A stretch of DNA of 64,000 bases from the NCBI RefSeq assembly GCF_000420045.1, contig NZ_ATUE01000008.1:186001-250000 (forward strand), in the 5' to 3' direction. Source of the DNA: Perlucidibaca piscinae DSM 21586 (lineage in GTDB: Bacteria; Pseudomonadota; Gammaproteobacteria; Pseudomonadales; Moraxellaceae). The notes under the pieces were generated by a model that was not told the origin of the DNA, did not search any database, and saw only the letters and a program-made list of their open reading frames with translations. A program made the position numbers and the translations under genes. Positions 15,817 to 23,458 of this stretch are shown here, piece by piece; the first letter of the stretch is position 1, and the number at the start of each line of letters is the position of its first letter.

Positions 15817-16684
15817 GTGCGTCCGCAGGCGTGCGCTGCAGGCACAGCAAGGTGGCCAGGAAGATCACCACGATGCCGGTGACGGCCACGGCATCCGGCA
15901 CCTCGCCCCAGAGCAGCCAGGCCCAGAAGCCGGCGAAGACGATGGCGAGGTAGGCGGCCGGGCCGATGCGCCCGGCCGGTGCCAGGCTGTAGGCACGCGA
16001 CATGGCGAGCTGGCTCAGGGTCGCGAGAATGCCGGCACCGACGGTGAAACCCAGCTCGCTCCAGGTCAGCGGTCGCCAGGCCCAGAGCATGGGCACCGCT
16101 GACACCGCTGCCGAGATCAGGCTGAAGTAGAGCACGATGCGGGTTGTCGGTTCGGTAGCGGACAGCGCACGCACGGTGACGAAGGCAAGAGCGGCCAGCA
16201 GGCTGGCAGACAGTCCGACCAGCGTGATCCAGCCGGCGCCGGCAAGATCGGGCCGGCATACCATGAGCACGCCGGCGAAGCCCATCAGGGCGGCGATGCC
16301 CATGCGCCAGGTCAGGCGTTCGCGCAGGAACAGCCAGGCAATCAGCGGGATGAACACCGGTGAGGAATAGGTGAACACCATGGCGCTGGACAGCGGCAGG
16401 TGGGCGATGGCGTAGAAGAAGCCGTACATCGCCGCCAGGCCGACCACGCCGCGCCACAGGTGCTGCAGCGGCACGCGTGTGCGCAGCAGGCCGCGACCGT
16501 GCACGGCCAGCAGTGGCAGCAGCATGACGCAGCCGGTCAGGTTGCGCATGAACACGATGATCTCGTTGCTGACCGTGTGCGAGGCATAGCGGATGAGCAC
16601 GCCCATGGCGGAAAACAGCAGCGCCGACAGGGTCAGCAGCGCGAGCCCGCGCGGGATGGATTGTGTCGGTGCCTGGTAGCGCAT
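15797..16684 (-). CDS. EamA-family (DMT) transporter (295 aa)
   Basis: Ten hydrophobic helices arranged as two EamA repeats identify a drug/metabolite transporter. The first repeat shows SALLFSAMGVLIRYAS and AMVFTYSSPVFIPLIAWLFL, the second AFVTVRAL and GRIGPAAYLAIVFAGFWAWL. Substrates in this group include amino acids and S-adenosylmethionine, but none can be assigned here. It is convergent with the glycosyltransferase and shares 20 bases with it, and it diverges from rpsP. Confidence 0.88.
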   Translation of the reverse strand: MRYQAPTQSIPRGLALLTLSALLFSAMGVLIRYASHTVSNEIIVFMRNLTGCVMLLPLLAVHGRGLLRTRVPLQHLWRGVVGLAAMYGFFYAIAHLPLSSAMVFTYSSPVFIPLIAWLFLRERLTWRMGIAALMGFAGVLMVCRPDLAGAGWITLVGLSASLLAALAFVTVRALSATEPTTRIVLYFSLISAAVSAVPMLWAWRPLTWSELGFTVGAGILATLSQLAMSRAYSLAPAGRIGPAAYLAIVFAGFWAWLLWGEVPDAVAVTGIVVIFLATLLCLQRTPADALRSSES

Positions 16685-16762
16685 GCGGACCTCGTCGTGA
16701 ACGCGGCGAAGCCTAGCAGATTCGCTCCTGACAGGGTTCTGGCCAAACGCGCGCGATTCCCG

Positions 16763-16831
16763 TACAATTCGCGACCTTTCGTCCCGGGTCGATTTCCGTA
16801 GCGCCCGCGACGTGTCGACAGACTACGGAAA
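16763..16831 (+). promoter_or_regulatory. rpsP -10 element and structured leader
   Basis: TACAAT at 16763-16768 is a good -10 for the ribosomal operon. The leader that follows contains a nine-base-pair stem between 16793-16801 (TTTCCGTAG) and 16823-16831 (CTACGGAAA), with a smaller CGAC/GTCG hairpin inside the loop. It ends 20 bases before the rpsP start, where it could affect translation. A role in autoregulation is speculative. Confidence 0.4.
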
Positions 16832-16851
16832 CCCAGTCAAGGAACCTGATC

Positions 16852-17103
16852 ATGGTCACCATTCGTCTCGCCCGTGGCGGCGCCAAGAAGCGTCCGTTCT
16901 ACTCCATCGTCGTCACCGACAGCCGCAATGCCCGCGACGGCCGCTTCATCGAGCGCGTCGGCTTCTTCAACCCGGTCGCCCGTGGTCAGGAAGAGCGCCT
17001 GCGTCTGAACATGGAGCGTCTGGCCTACTGGATCAGCAACGGTGCCCAGGCCTCTGACCGCGTGGCCCAGCTGGTCAAGGAAGCGCAGAAGAGCGCTGCC
17101 TGA
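16852..17103 (+). CDS. rpsP: 30S ribosomal protein S16
   Basis: The 83-residue product begins MVTIRLARGGAKKRPFYSIV, the standard S16 N-terminus, and includes RDGRFIERVGFFNP, so identity is certain. S16 is an early-binding 30S protein. AAGGAACC lies just before the start. It is the first gene of the rpsP-rimM-trmD-rplS operon and is followed two bases later by rimM. Confidence 0.99.
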   Translation: MVTIRLARGGAKKRPFYSIVVTDSRNARDGRFIERVGFFNPVARGQEERLRLNMERLAYWISNGAQASDRVAQLVKEAQKSAA

Positions 17104-17105
17104 GC

Positions 17106-17654
17106 GTGCTGGCGGTGACACCGGCCGTTCCCGACCGCGCCGACCTGATCCAGGTCGGCCATGTGCACACCGCCTACGGCATCAAGGGCTGGGTCTGGGT
17201 CATGTCCCGGACCGAGCCCATTGCCAACATTTTCTCGTACGCCCCGTGGTATCTGGAGCGTGCGGGTGTCCTGAGCGAGGTCAGACTCGCCGGGCAGCGA
17301 CCACAGGGCAAGGGCCTGGTGGCGCAGTTTGCAGGATGTGACGATCGCAATGCCGCCGACAGCTGGCTGGGTGCGACGATCTGGGTGCCGCGCAGCGCGC
17401 TGCCGACCCTGGAAGAGGACGAGTATTACTGGTCCGAGCTGATCGACATGCAGGTGATCACCGAGCAGGGTCTGCTGCTGGGTCAGGTGCATGCCATGAT
17501 GGAAACCGGCGCCAACGATGTCATCGTGGTGCGTGCCTGCGAGGGCAGTGTCGACCGGGAAGAGCGCCTGCTGCCCTGGTTGCCGGGACGCGTGGTGCGT
17601 TTCGTGGATCGCGTCAACCGCCGCATCACGGTGGACTGGCAGCCGGATTACTGA
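17106..17654 (+). CDS. rimM: Ribosome maturation factor RimM
   Basis: RimM binds S19 and helps mature the 3' domain of 16S rRNA. The product of 182 residues contains the N-terminal barrel motif VGHVHTAYGIKGWVWV (about 17-32) and the C-terminal PRC-barrel segment YYWSELIDMQV, then LLPWLPGRVVRFVD. Translation probably starts at GTG 17106, two bases after the rpsP stop; no ATG is suitably placed. The order between rpsP and trmD confirms it. Confidence 0.97.
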   Translation: MLAVTPAVPDRADLIQVGHVHTAYGIKGWVWVMSRTEPIANIFSYAPWYLERAGVLSEVRLAGQRPQGKGLVAQFAGCDDRNAADSWLGATIWVPRSALPTLEEDEYYWSELIDMQVITEQGLLLGQVHAMMETGANDVIVVRACEGSVDREERLLPWLPGRVVRFVDRVNRRITVDWQPDY

Positions 17655-17714
17655 GCCAGCCATGTCACTCGGCATCGTGGTTCGGGTGACTGACGCACGG
17701 GAGGCGGCAAGACC

Positions 17715-18464
17715 ATGTGGGTTGGCCTGATCACCCTGTTTCCCGAGATGTTCCGGGCGCTCAGCGAATCGGGCATCACGGCGCGTGCCGTGGCCACCGG
17801 CCGCTTGACGCTGCAAAGCTGGAATCCCCGGGATTTCACCGAGGACAACTATCGCCGTGTCGATGATCGCCCCTATGGTGGCGGCCCCGGCATGGTGATG
17901 CTGATCGAGCCGCTGCGTCGCGCCATCGTCGCGGCGCGTGCCGAAGCTGCCGCCCGCGGGCTGGCGGCGCCGGTGATCTACCTGTCGCCGCAGGGGCGTC
18001 GGCTGGATCAGCCGGGTGTGCAGGAACTGGTGGCGTCGCATGGCGAGCAGGGCGTGATCCTGCTCTGCGGCCGCTACGAAGGCATCGACGAGCGCCTGAT
18101 CACGCGTGAAGTCGATGCCGAATGGTCGATCGGTGACTATGTGCTGTCCGGTGGCGAGCTGCCGGCCATGGTCATGATCGACGCGATGGCGCGGCTGCTG
18201 CCCGGAGTGCTCAACACCGGGGCATCGGCTGACGAGGACTCGTTCACGGACGGTCTGCTCGATTGCCCGCACTACACCCGTCCCGAGGTGTACGAGGGTG
18301 ACGCAGTGCCTTCCGTGCTGCTCAGTGGTGACCATGCGGCTATTCGTCGCTGGCGCCTGCAGCAAAGCGTTTTGCGCACGCGTGCGCGCCGCCCCGATCT
18401 GCTGGCCGGGCGCACGCTGAGCAAGGAAGAACGGATGTTGCTGGATCAGGCCGACAAGACCTGA
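17715..18464 (+). CDS. trmD: tRNA (guanine-37-N1)-methyltransferase
   Basis: TrmD methylates G37 of several tRNAs and prevents frameshifting. The sequence has the trefoil-knot SPOUT features: MWVGLITLFPEMFRALSESG at the start, RVDDRPYGGGPGMVM near 48-62, LLCGRYEGIDER near 115-126 and SIGDYVLSGGELPAM near 136-150. Its 249 residues match the family. A 60-base gap separates it from rimM and about 100 bases from rplS. Confidence 0.98.
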   Translation: MWVGLITLFPEMFRALSESGITARAVATGRLTLQSWNPRDFTEDNYRRVDDRPYGGGPGMVMLIEPLRRAIVAARAEAAARGLAAPVIYLSPQGRRLDQPGVQELVASHGEQGVILLCGRYEGIDERLITREVDAEWSIGDYVLSGGELPAMVMIDAMARLLPGVLNTGASADEDSFTDGLLDCPHYTRPEVYEGDAVPSVLLSGDHAAIRRWRLQQSVLRTRARRPDLLAGRTLSKEERMLLDQADKT

Positions 18465-18565
18465 TGTGGTGGCGTGCGAGGGGGTCACATGCGCCTTAGC
18501 CTCTGTGATCCGATTTGATGAGCTGCATGCGAGACAGCCTCTGCAGCCGAAAGTGGAGAAACAAC

Positions 18566-18934
18566 ATGAGTGGCAAGCATCCCCTGGTTCAGGCCGTTGA
18601 AAACGCCCAGCTGAAGACCAACGTTCCGGCATTCGCCCCCGGCGACACCGTGATCGTCCAGGTCAAGGTCAAGGAAGGCGACCGCGAGCGTCTGCAGGCC
18701 TATGAAGGCGTGGTCATCGCGATCAAGAACCGCGGTCTGAACTCGGCATTCACCGTGCGCAAGATTTCCAACGGCATCGGCGTGGAGCGTGTCTTCCAGA
18801 CCCATTCCCCGGTCGTCGCCAGCATCGAAGTCAAGCGTCGTGGTGATGTCCGCCGCGCCAAGCTGTACTACCTCCGAGAGCGTTCGGGCAAGTCCGCGCG
18901 CATCAAGGAAAAGCTGACCCCGCGCGCGAACTGA
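18566..18934 (+). CDS. rplS: 50S ribosomal protein L19
   Basis: The 122-residue protein includes PAFAPGDTVIVQVKVKEGDR and RLQAYEGVVIA, diagnostic for L19, and ends in a basic tail. ATG 18566 is chosen because GTGGAGAA lies ahead of it and the product then has the normal length; the frame is open further upstream. L19 lies at the 30S-50S interface. A strong terminator follows. Confidence 0.98.
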   Translation: MSGKHPLVQAVENAQLKTNVPAFAPGDTVIVQVKVKEGDRERLQAYEGVVIAIKNRGLNSAFTVRKISNGIGVERVFQTHSPVVASIEVKRRGDVRRAKLYYLRERSGKSARIKEKLTPRAN

Positions 18935-18957
18935 GTTTCAGCGCTGTCAGCCGGAAG

Positions 18958-18981
18958 GGCCCGCCGCAAGGCGGGCCTTTT
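18958..18981 (+). terminator. Terminator of the rpsP-rplS operon
   Basis: An eight-base-pair GC stem (GGCCCGCC / GGCGGGCC) with a GCAA loop is followed directly by TTTT, 23 bases after the rplS stop. Confidence 0.85.
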
Positions 18982-19035
18982 CATTTGCGGATCGCCATGT
19001 CTCGGTTCGTGCACGTTTCGCCTACACTTGGCGAC

Positions 19036-19959
19036 ATGTCCGACATTCCTTCGTCATCGCCTGATGCCCCCTGCATGCCGCCAGCGTCGGAGGCACTGCT
19101 GCAGTCCTTTCGTCACCAGCTGGCCGCCGAGGGCCTGAGCCTGCACACGCGCCGTGCCTATGTCTCGGACGTGTCCGCGCTCGCGTCCTGGGCGTCCCCG
19201 CGCGCGCTCGGCGATCTTCAGCATGACGATCTGGCGGCCTATCTCGCCAGTGACGGCGTGCGTGCGCGCCAGCAGCGCTCGGTGGCGCGCCTGCAGTCGG
19301 CGTTGCGGCACTTCTGGCAGGGTCTGCTGGCACGCGGCCAGGTGGTGCAGGATCCGACTGTCGGACTGGCATCCCCGCGCATTGGCAGACCCCTGCCCAA
19401 GGACTTGTCCGAGCGTGATGTCGAGGCGCTGCTGGCCGCGCCGGATGTCAGCCAGCCGCTGGGCCTGCGTGACCGTGCCATGCTCGAGGTGCTCTATGCC
19501 AGCGGTCTCCGTGTCAGCGAGCTGGTCGGGTTGCCGCTGGCGGCCGTGCAGCGCCAGGGCGGCTATCTGCGCGTGCTTGGCAAGGGCCGCAAGGAGCGTC
19601 TGGTGCCGCTGGGCGAGACCGCGCTGGTCTGGGTCGAGCGTTATCTGGCCGAGGCAAGGCCGCTGCTGGCAACGGCCGGGGTGGCAGCCCTGTTCGTGAC
19701 GCAGCGCGGTGCCGCCATGACCCGCGAGAACTTCTGGCATCTGATCAGGCGCTACGCGCTCCAGGCCGGCATCAGTGCGCCGGTGTCGCCGCACACGCTG
19801 CGCCATGCCTTTGCCACGCACCTGCTCAACCACGGTGCCGATCTGCGCGTGATCCAGCTGCTGCTGGGCCACAGCGATCTGTCCACCACCCAGATCTACA
19901 CCCATGTCGCCCGCCAGCGCCTGCAGGCGCTGCATGCGCAGCACCATCCGCGCGGCTGA
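19036..19959 (+). CDS. xerD: Tyrosine recombinase XerD
   Basis: XerD works with XerC at dif to resolve chromosome dimers. The 307-residue protein has an N-terminal SAM-like domain (SFRHQLAAEGLSLHTRRAYV) and all catalytic residues: Arg in YASGLRVSELVGL, Lys in GKGRKERLVPLG, His-x-x-Arg in SPHTLRHAFATHLL, His in LGHSDLSTTQ and the Tyr of IYTHV. ATG 19036 is chosen for length; frames upstream begin inside the promoter. TACACT at 19023-19028 would place transcription start one base before the ATG, so a nearly leaderless message is possible. Confidence 0.95.
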   Translation: MSDIPSSSPDAPCMPPASEALLQSFRHQLAAEGLSLHTRRAYVSDVSALASWASPRALGDLQHDDLAAYLASDGVRARQQRSVARLQSALRHFWQGLLARGQVVQDPTVGLASPRIGRPLPKDLSERDVEALLAAPDVSQPLGLRDRAMLEVLYASGLRVSELVGLPLAAVQRQGGYLRVLGKGRKERLVPLGETALVWVERYLAEARPLLATAGVAALFVTQRGAAMTRENFWHLIRRYALQAGISAPVSPHTLRHAFATHLLNHGADLRVIQLLLGHSDLSTTQIYTHVARQRLQALHAQHHPRG

Positions 19960-19984
19960 CGCTGGCGGTCGCTTCCCGTACACT
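19956..19984 (+). promoter_or_regulatory. Candidate dsbC promoter
   Basis: CTGACG (19956-19961) and TACACT (19979-19984) are separated by 17 bases and lie about 55 bases before the dsbC start, overlapping the end of xerD. Confidence 0.4.
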
Positions 19985-20039
19985 CGCGCGATCATGCAGG
20001 CGTTATCGCCTGTTCACCGGGCATCACGAGGGACAGGAC

Positions 20040-20789
20040 ATGCAGTACGGTCATTGGGGAAGGCAGGGGATGGTCTGGCTGGCAGTGCTGGCGGCTGGCA
20101 CGGTCCACGCGGCTGGCGAGGAGGCGCAGATCCGTGCACGCTTCCAGCAGGCGGTGCCCGAGATCACCGTGCAATCCGTCAAGCCCAGCGCGGCACCGGG
20201 GCTTTACGAGGTGGCATTTGCCGGTGGTGTGGCCTATGCCACGGCGGATGGCCAGTTCGTGGTGCAGGGCGATCTGCTGCATCTGCAGGGCAAGTCGGTG
20301 GTCAATCTCTCCGAGAAGTCGCTGTCGGTGCGTCGTGCCGCCTTGCTGAAGGCTGTCGATCCTCGCCAGGCCGTGGTGTTTCCGGCCCAGGGCAAGCCGA
20401 AAGCGGTGATCACCGTGTTCACCGACACCGACTGCGGCTATTGCCGCAAGCTGCACCAGGAGGTTCCGGCCATGAACCGCATGGGTGTCGAGGTGCGTTA
20501 CCTGGCCTATCCGCGTGACCTGCCGCGTGCCGGCCTCAATGCCGGCACCAGCCGCGAGATGGGGCGGATCTGGTGCAGCCCCAATCGCGAGCAGGCCATG
20601 ACGCTGGCCAAGCAGGGGGGTGACCTGCCGGAAGGCAAGGCGGGCTGCAAGGCGCCGATCGCTGCCCAGTTCGCGCTTGGCCGTGAGCTCGGGGTGCGTG
20701 GCACGCCAGCGGTGTTCAGTGAAAAGGGCGAGCAGCTTGGCGGCTACATGACGGCAGCCCAGCTCGGCAAGGTGCTTGGCCTGCGCTGA
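20040..20789 (+). CDS. dsbC: Thiol:disulfide interchange protein DsbC
   Basis: DsbC is a periplasmic disulfide isomerase. A signal peptide is visible (GMVWLAVLAAGTVHA, cleavage near residue 25), followed by the dimerisation domain and a thioredoxin fold with the active site FTDTDCGYCRKLHQEV near residues 126-141. The cis-proline loop reads GTPAVF. A second cysteine pair (WCS and GCK) matches the structural disulfide of DsbC. Its position between xerD and hom is the same as in Pseudomonas, which supports the call. Confidence 0.95.
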   Translation: MQYGHWGRQGMVWLAVLAAGTVHAAGEEAQIRARFQQAVPEITVQSVKPSAAPGLYEVAFAGGVAYATADGQFVVQGDLLHLQGKSVVNLSEKSLSVRRAALLKAVDPRQAVVFPAQGKPKAVITVFTDTDCGYCRKLHQEVPAMNRMGVEVRYLAYPRDLPRAGLNAGTSREMGRIWCSPNREQAMTLAKQGGDLPEGKAGCKAPIAAQFALGRELGVRGTPAVFSEKGEQLGGYMTAAQLGKVLGLR

Positions 20790-20816
20790 CGGATCGTGTG
20801 TCGCTGCGCACGGAGG

Positions 20817-20845
20817 TTCGACTTCCGGGCGCTGCCCGCTATAAT
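20817..20845 (+). promoter_or_regulatory. Candidate hom-thrC promoter
   Basis: TTCGAC (20817-20822) and a consensus TATAAT (20840-20845) are spaced by 17 bases, about 67 bases before the hom start. Confidence 0.55.
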
Positions 20846-20911
20846 GCCGCTCCCAATTCCTTGCCCTGGCGGTTCATGGCCGCCAAGGCATCTTGCGCTT
20901 CAGGTGGTGCT

Positions 20912-22213
20912 GTGAAACCGGTCAATGTAGGCATCGTGGGTCTGGGTACCGTCGGCGGCGGTGCGCTCAATCTCTTACGCAACAACGCGGCCGAGCTGTC
21001 GCGTCGTACCGGCCGCGACATCCGGGTCTCGCATGTCGGCATCCGTCGTGCCAAGCCGGATCTCGAACTGACCGGCATCACCGTCAGCAATGACATCTTT
21101 GCCGTGGTCAACGACCCGGCCGTGGACATCGTCGTCGAAGTCATCGGCGGCACCACCACGGCACGCGAGGTCGTGCTCAAGGCCATCGCCAACGGCAAGC
21201 ACGTGGTCACCGCGAACAAGGCGCTGCTCGCCGAGTTCGGCAACGAGATCTTCGCCGCTGCCGAGGACAAGGGCGTCTATGTCGCCTTCGAGGCTGCCGT
21301 GGCCGGCGGCGTGCCCATCATCAAGGTGCTGCGCGAAGGCCTCGCGGCCAACCGCATCGACTGGCTGGCCGGCATCATCAACGGCACCGGCAACTTCATC
21401 CTCACCGAGATGCGTGACAAGGGTCGCGCCTTTGCCGACGTGCTTGCCGAAGCGCAGGCGCTGGGCTACGCCGAGGCTGATCCGACCTTTGACGTGGAAG
21501 GCATCGACGCCGCCCACAAGCTGACCATCCTGGCCTCGCTGGCCTTCGGCATTCCGCTGCAGTTCGCCAAGGCCTACACCGAGGGCATCACCCAGCTGAC
21601 TCGCGAGGACGTGTCCTATGCCGAGGAGCTGGGCTTCCGCATCAAGCACCTCGGCATCGCCCGCCGCACCGACAGCGGCATCGAGCTGCGCGTGCACCCG
21701 ACGCTGATTCCGGCCGATCGCCTGATCGCCAACGTCAACGGCGTCAAGAATGCCGTGCTGGTGCAGTCCGACGCGGTCGGACCGACGCTGTACTACGGTG
21801 CCGGCGCCGGCGCCGGCCCGACTGCCTCGGCCGTGGTGGCCGACATCGTCGACGTGGTGCGTGCGCTGACTGCCGAATCGGCGCCCAGCGTGCCGCACCT
21901 CGCCTTCATGCCGCACGCCATCGCCGACACGCCCATTCTCGCGATGGAGTCGGTGGTGACCTCGTACTACCTGCGCCTGCAGGCCCTGGACAAGCCCGGC
22001 GTGCTCGCTGACGTGACGCGCATCCTGAGCAGCCACGGCATCAGCATCGAGGCCATCGTGCAGAAGCCGTCGCAGGATGGCGATGCCGTGTCCGTCATTC
22101 TTCTCACCAAGCCGGTGGTCGAGCGCGAAATGAATCGCGCCATCGCCGAACTCGAGGCGCTGAGCGACATCGCCGGCCCCGTCACCCGCATTCGCATGGA
22201 GTCCCTGGCATGA
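20912..22213 (+). CDS. hom: Homoserine dehydrogenase
   Basis: The enzyme reduces aspartate semialdehyde to homoserine with NAD(P)H. With GTG 20912 as start (AGGTGG ahead of it) the product is 433 residues, the usual length, and begins directly with the nucleotide fold (VGIVGLGTVGGG). Active-site segments include VTANKALLAE near 105, the GIINGTGNFILTEM block and EADPTFDVEGIDAAHK. A C-terminal ACT domain (YYLRLQALDKPGVLADVTRI) implies threonine feedback. Reading from the upstream ATG would add 38 residues with no homology and overlap the promoter. It overlaps thrC by four bases. Confidence 0.97.
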   Translation: MKPVNVGIVGLGTVGGGALNLLRNNAAELSRRTGRDIRVSHVGIRRAKPDLELTGITVSNDIFAVVNDPAVDIVVEVIGGTTTAREVVLKAIANGKHVVTANKALLAEFGNEIFAAAEDKGVYVAFEAAVAGGVPIIKVLREGLAANRIDWLAGIINGTGNFILTEMRDKGRAFADVLAEAQALGYAEADPTFDVEGIDAAHKLTILASLAFGIPLQFAKAYTEGITQLTREDVSYAEELGFRIKHLGIARRTDSGIELRVHPTLIPADRLIANVNGVKNAVLVQSDAVGPTLYYGAGAGAGPTASAVVADIVDVVRALTAESAPSVPHLAFMPHAIADTPILAMESVVTSYYLRLQALDKPGVLADVTRILSSHGISIEAIVQKPSQDGDAVSVILLTKPVVEREMNRAIAELEALSDIAGPVTRIRMESLA

Positions 22214-23358
22214 CCTTCGGCAACCGCTACACCGGCCTCATCAACCGCTATCGCGATCACCTGCCGGTGTCCGATGACACCCGCATCATCTCGCTGGGCG
22301 AGGGCAACACGCCGCTGATCCGCCTCAAGAACATTCCCAAGCTGATCGGCAAGGACGTGGACATCTACGTCAAGTACGAAGGCCTGAACCCGACCGGCTC
22401 CTTCAAGGACCGCGGCATGACCATGGCCGTGACCAAGGCCGTGGAAGAGGGCAGCCAGGCCATCATCTGCGCATCCACCGGCAATACCTCGGCAGCCGCT
22501 GCCGCCTATGCCGCGCGTGCCGGCATCAAGGCCTTCGTGCTGATCCCGGAAGGCAAGATCGCCATGGGCAAGCTGGCCCAGGCCATGATGTACGGCGCCA
22601 TCACGCTGCAGATCCGCGGCAACTTCGACGACGGCATGGAGCTGGTCAAGCAGGTGGCCTCGCAGGCTCCGGTGACCATCGTCAACTCGGTGAACCCGTA
22701 CCGTCTGCAGGGTCAGAAGACCGCTGCCTTCGAGATCGTCGAGGAGCTGGGTCGCGCCCCGGACTACCACTGCCTCCCGGTCGGCAATGCCGGCAACATC
22801 ACCGCGCACTGGATCGGCTATTGCGAGTACTCGACGCCGGCCGGTCAGACAGTCACCGAGTCCTGCTCGTTCTGCAAGGGCCACTGCCGCTATGCCGGCG
22901 GCCCGGTGATCGGCAGCCGCCCGAAGATGATCGGTTACCAGGCCGCTGGTTCCGCTCCGTTCATGCGCGGCGGCCCGGTGGCCAATCCGGAGACCGTGGC
23001 AACCGCCATCCGCATCGGCAATCCGCAGAGCTATGACGCCGCGCTCAAGGTCATGAGCGAATCCGGCGGCTGGTTCGACGAGCTCAGTGACCAGGAGATC
23101 CTCGATACCCAGCGTCTGCTTGCCATGAGCGAAGGCGTGTTCTGCGAGCCGGCCTCGGCGGCCTCGCTGGGCGGCGCCATCCGCGACATCAAGTCGGGCC
23201 GGATCCCGGAAGGCTCGACCATTGTCTGCACGCTGACCGGCAACGGTCTCAAGGACCCGGACACGGCCATCGGCCAGTGCCAGAGCGCCGTGGTGAAGAC
23301 CATCGATGCTCGTCTCGACCAGGTTCGCGACAGCATCCTGCAGGCGATGAGCCTCTGA
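22210..23358 (+). CDS. thrC: Threonine synthase with a cysteine-rich insertion
   Basis: ThrC converts O-phosphohomoserine to threonine with PLP. The cofactor lysine is K66 in NPTGSFKDRGM, and the phosphate loop appears as PVGNAGNITAHW (190-201). Between this loop and KMIGYQAAGSAP, where most family members have only a short linker, there is a longer segment, about residues 205-235, with cysteines at 205, 219, 222 and 226 (CSFCKGHC). The spacing suggests a small metal or Fe-S site, but this is inference. The 382 residues are otherwise typical of the short bacterial class. ATGA overlap with hom shows coupled translation. Confidence 0.95.
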   Translation: MTFGNRYTGLINRYRDHLPVSDDTRIISLGEGNTPLIRLKNIPKLIGKDVDIYVKYEGLNPTGSFKDRGMTMAVTKAVEEGSQAIICASTGNTSAAAAAYAARAGIKAFVLIPEGKIAMGKLAQAMMYGAITLQIRGNFDDGMELVKQVASQAPVTIVNSVNPYRLQGQKTAAFEIVEELGRAPDYHCLPVGNAGNITAHWIGYCEYSTPAGQTVTESCSFCKGHCRYAGGPVIGSRPKMIGYQAAGSAPFMRGGPVANPETVATAIRIGNPQSYDAALKVMSESGGWFDELSDQEILDTQRLLAMSEGVFCEPASAASLGGAIRDIKSGRIPEGSTIVCTLTGNGLKDPDTAIGQCQSAVVKTIDARLDQVRDSILQAMSL

Positions 23359-23384
23359 GCAGCGCGCCATGTCGCCGTGACCAG

Positions 23385-23410
23385 GGCCGCCTTCGGGCGG
23401 CCTTCGTCTT
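23385..23410 (+). terminator. Probable terminator between thrC and recJ
   Basis: GGCCGCC and GGCGGCC form a seven-base-pair stem around a TTCG loop, followed by a pyrimidine-rich but interrupted T-tract. It may end most hom-thrC transcripts. Confidence 0.5.
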
Positions 23411-23458
23411 GCTGAGCCTGGTTCTGACTGTCGTCCTGATGCTGCCTCGGAGGATCTG

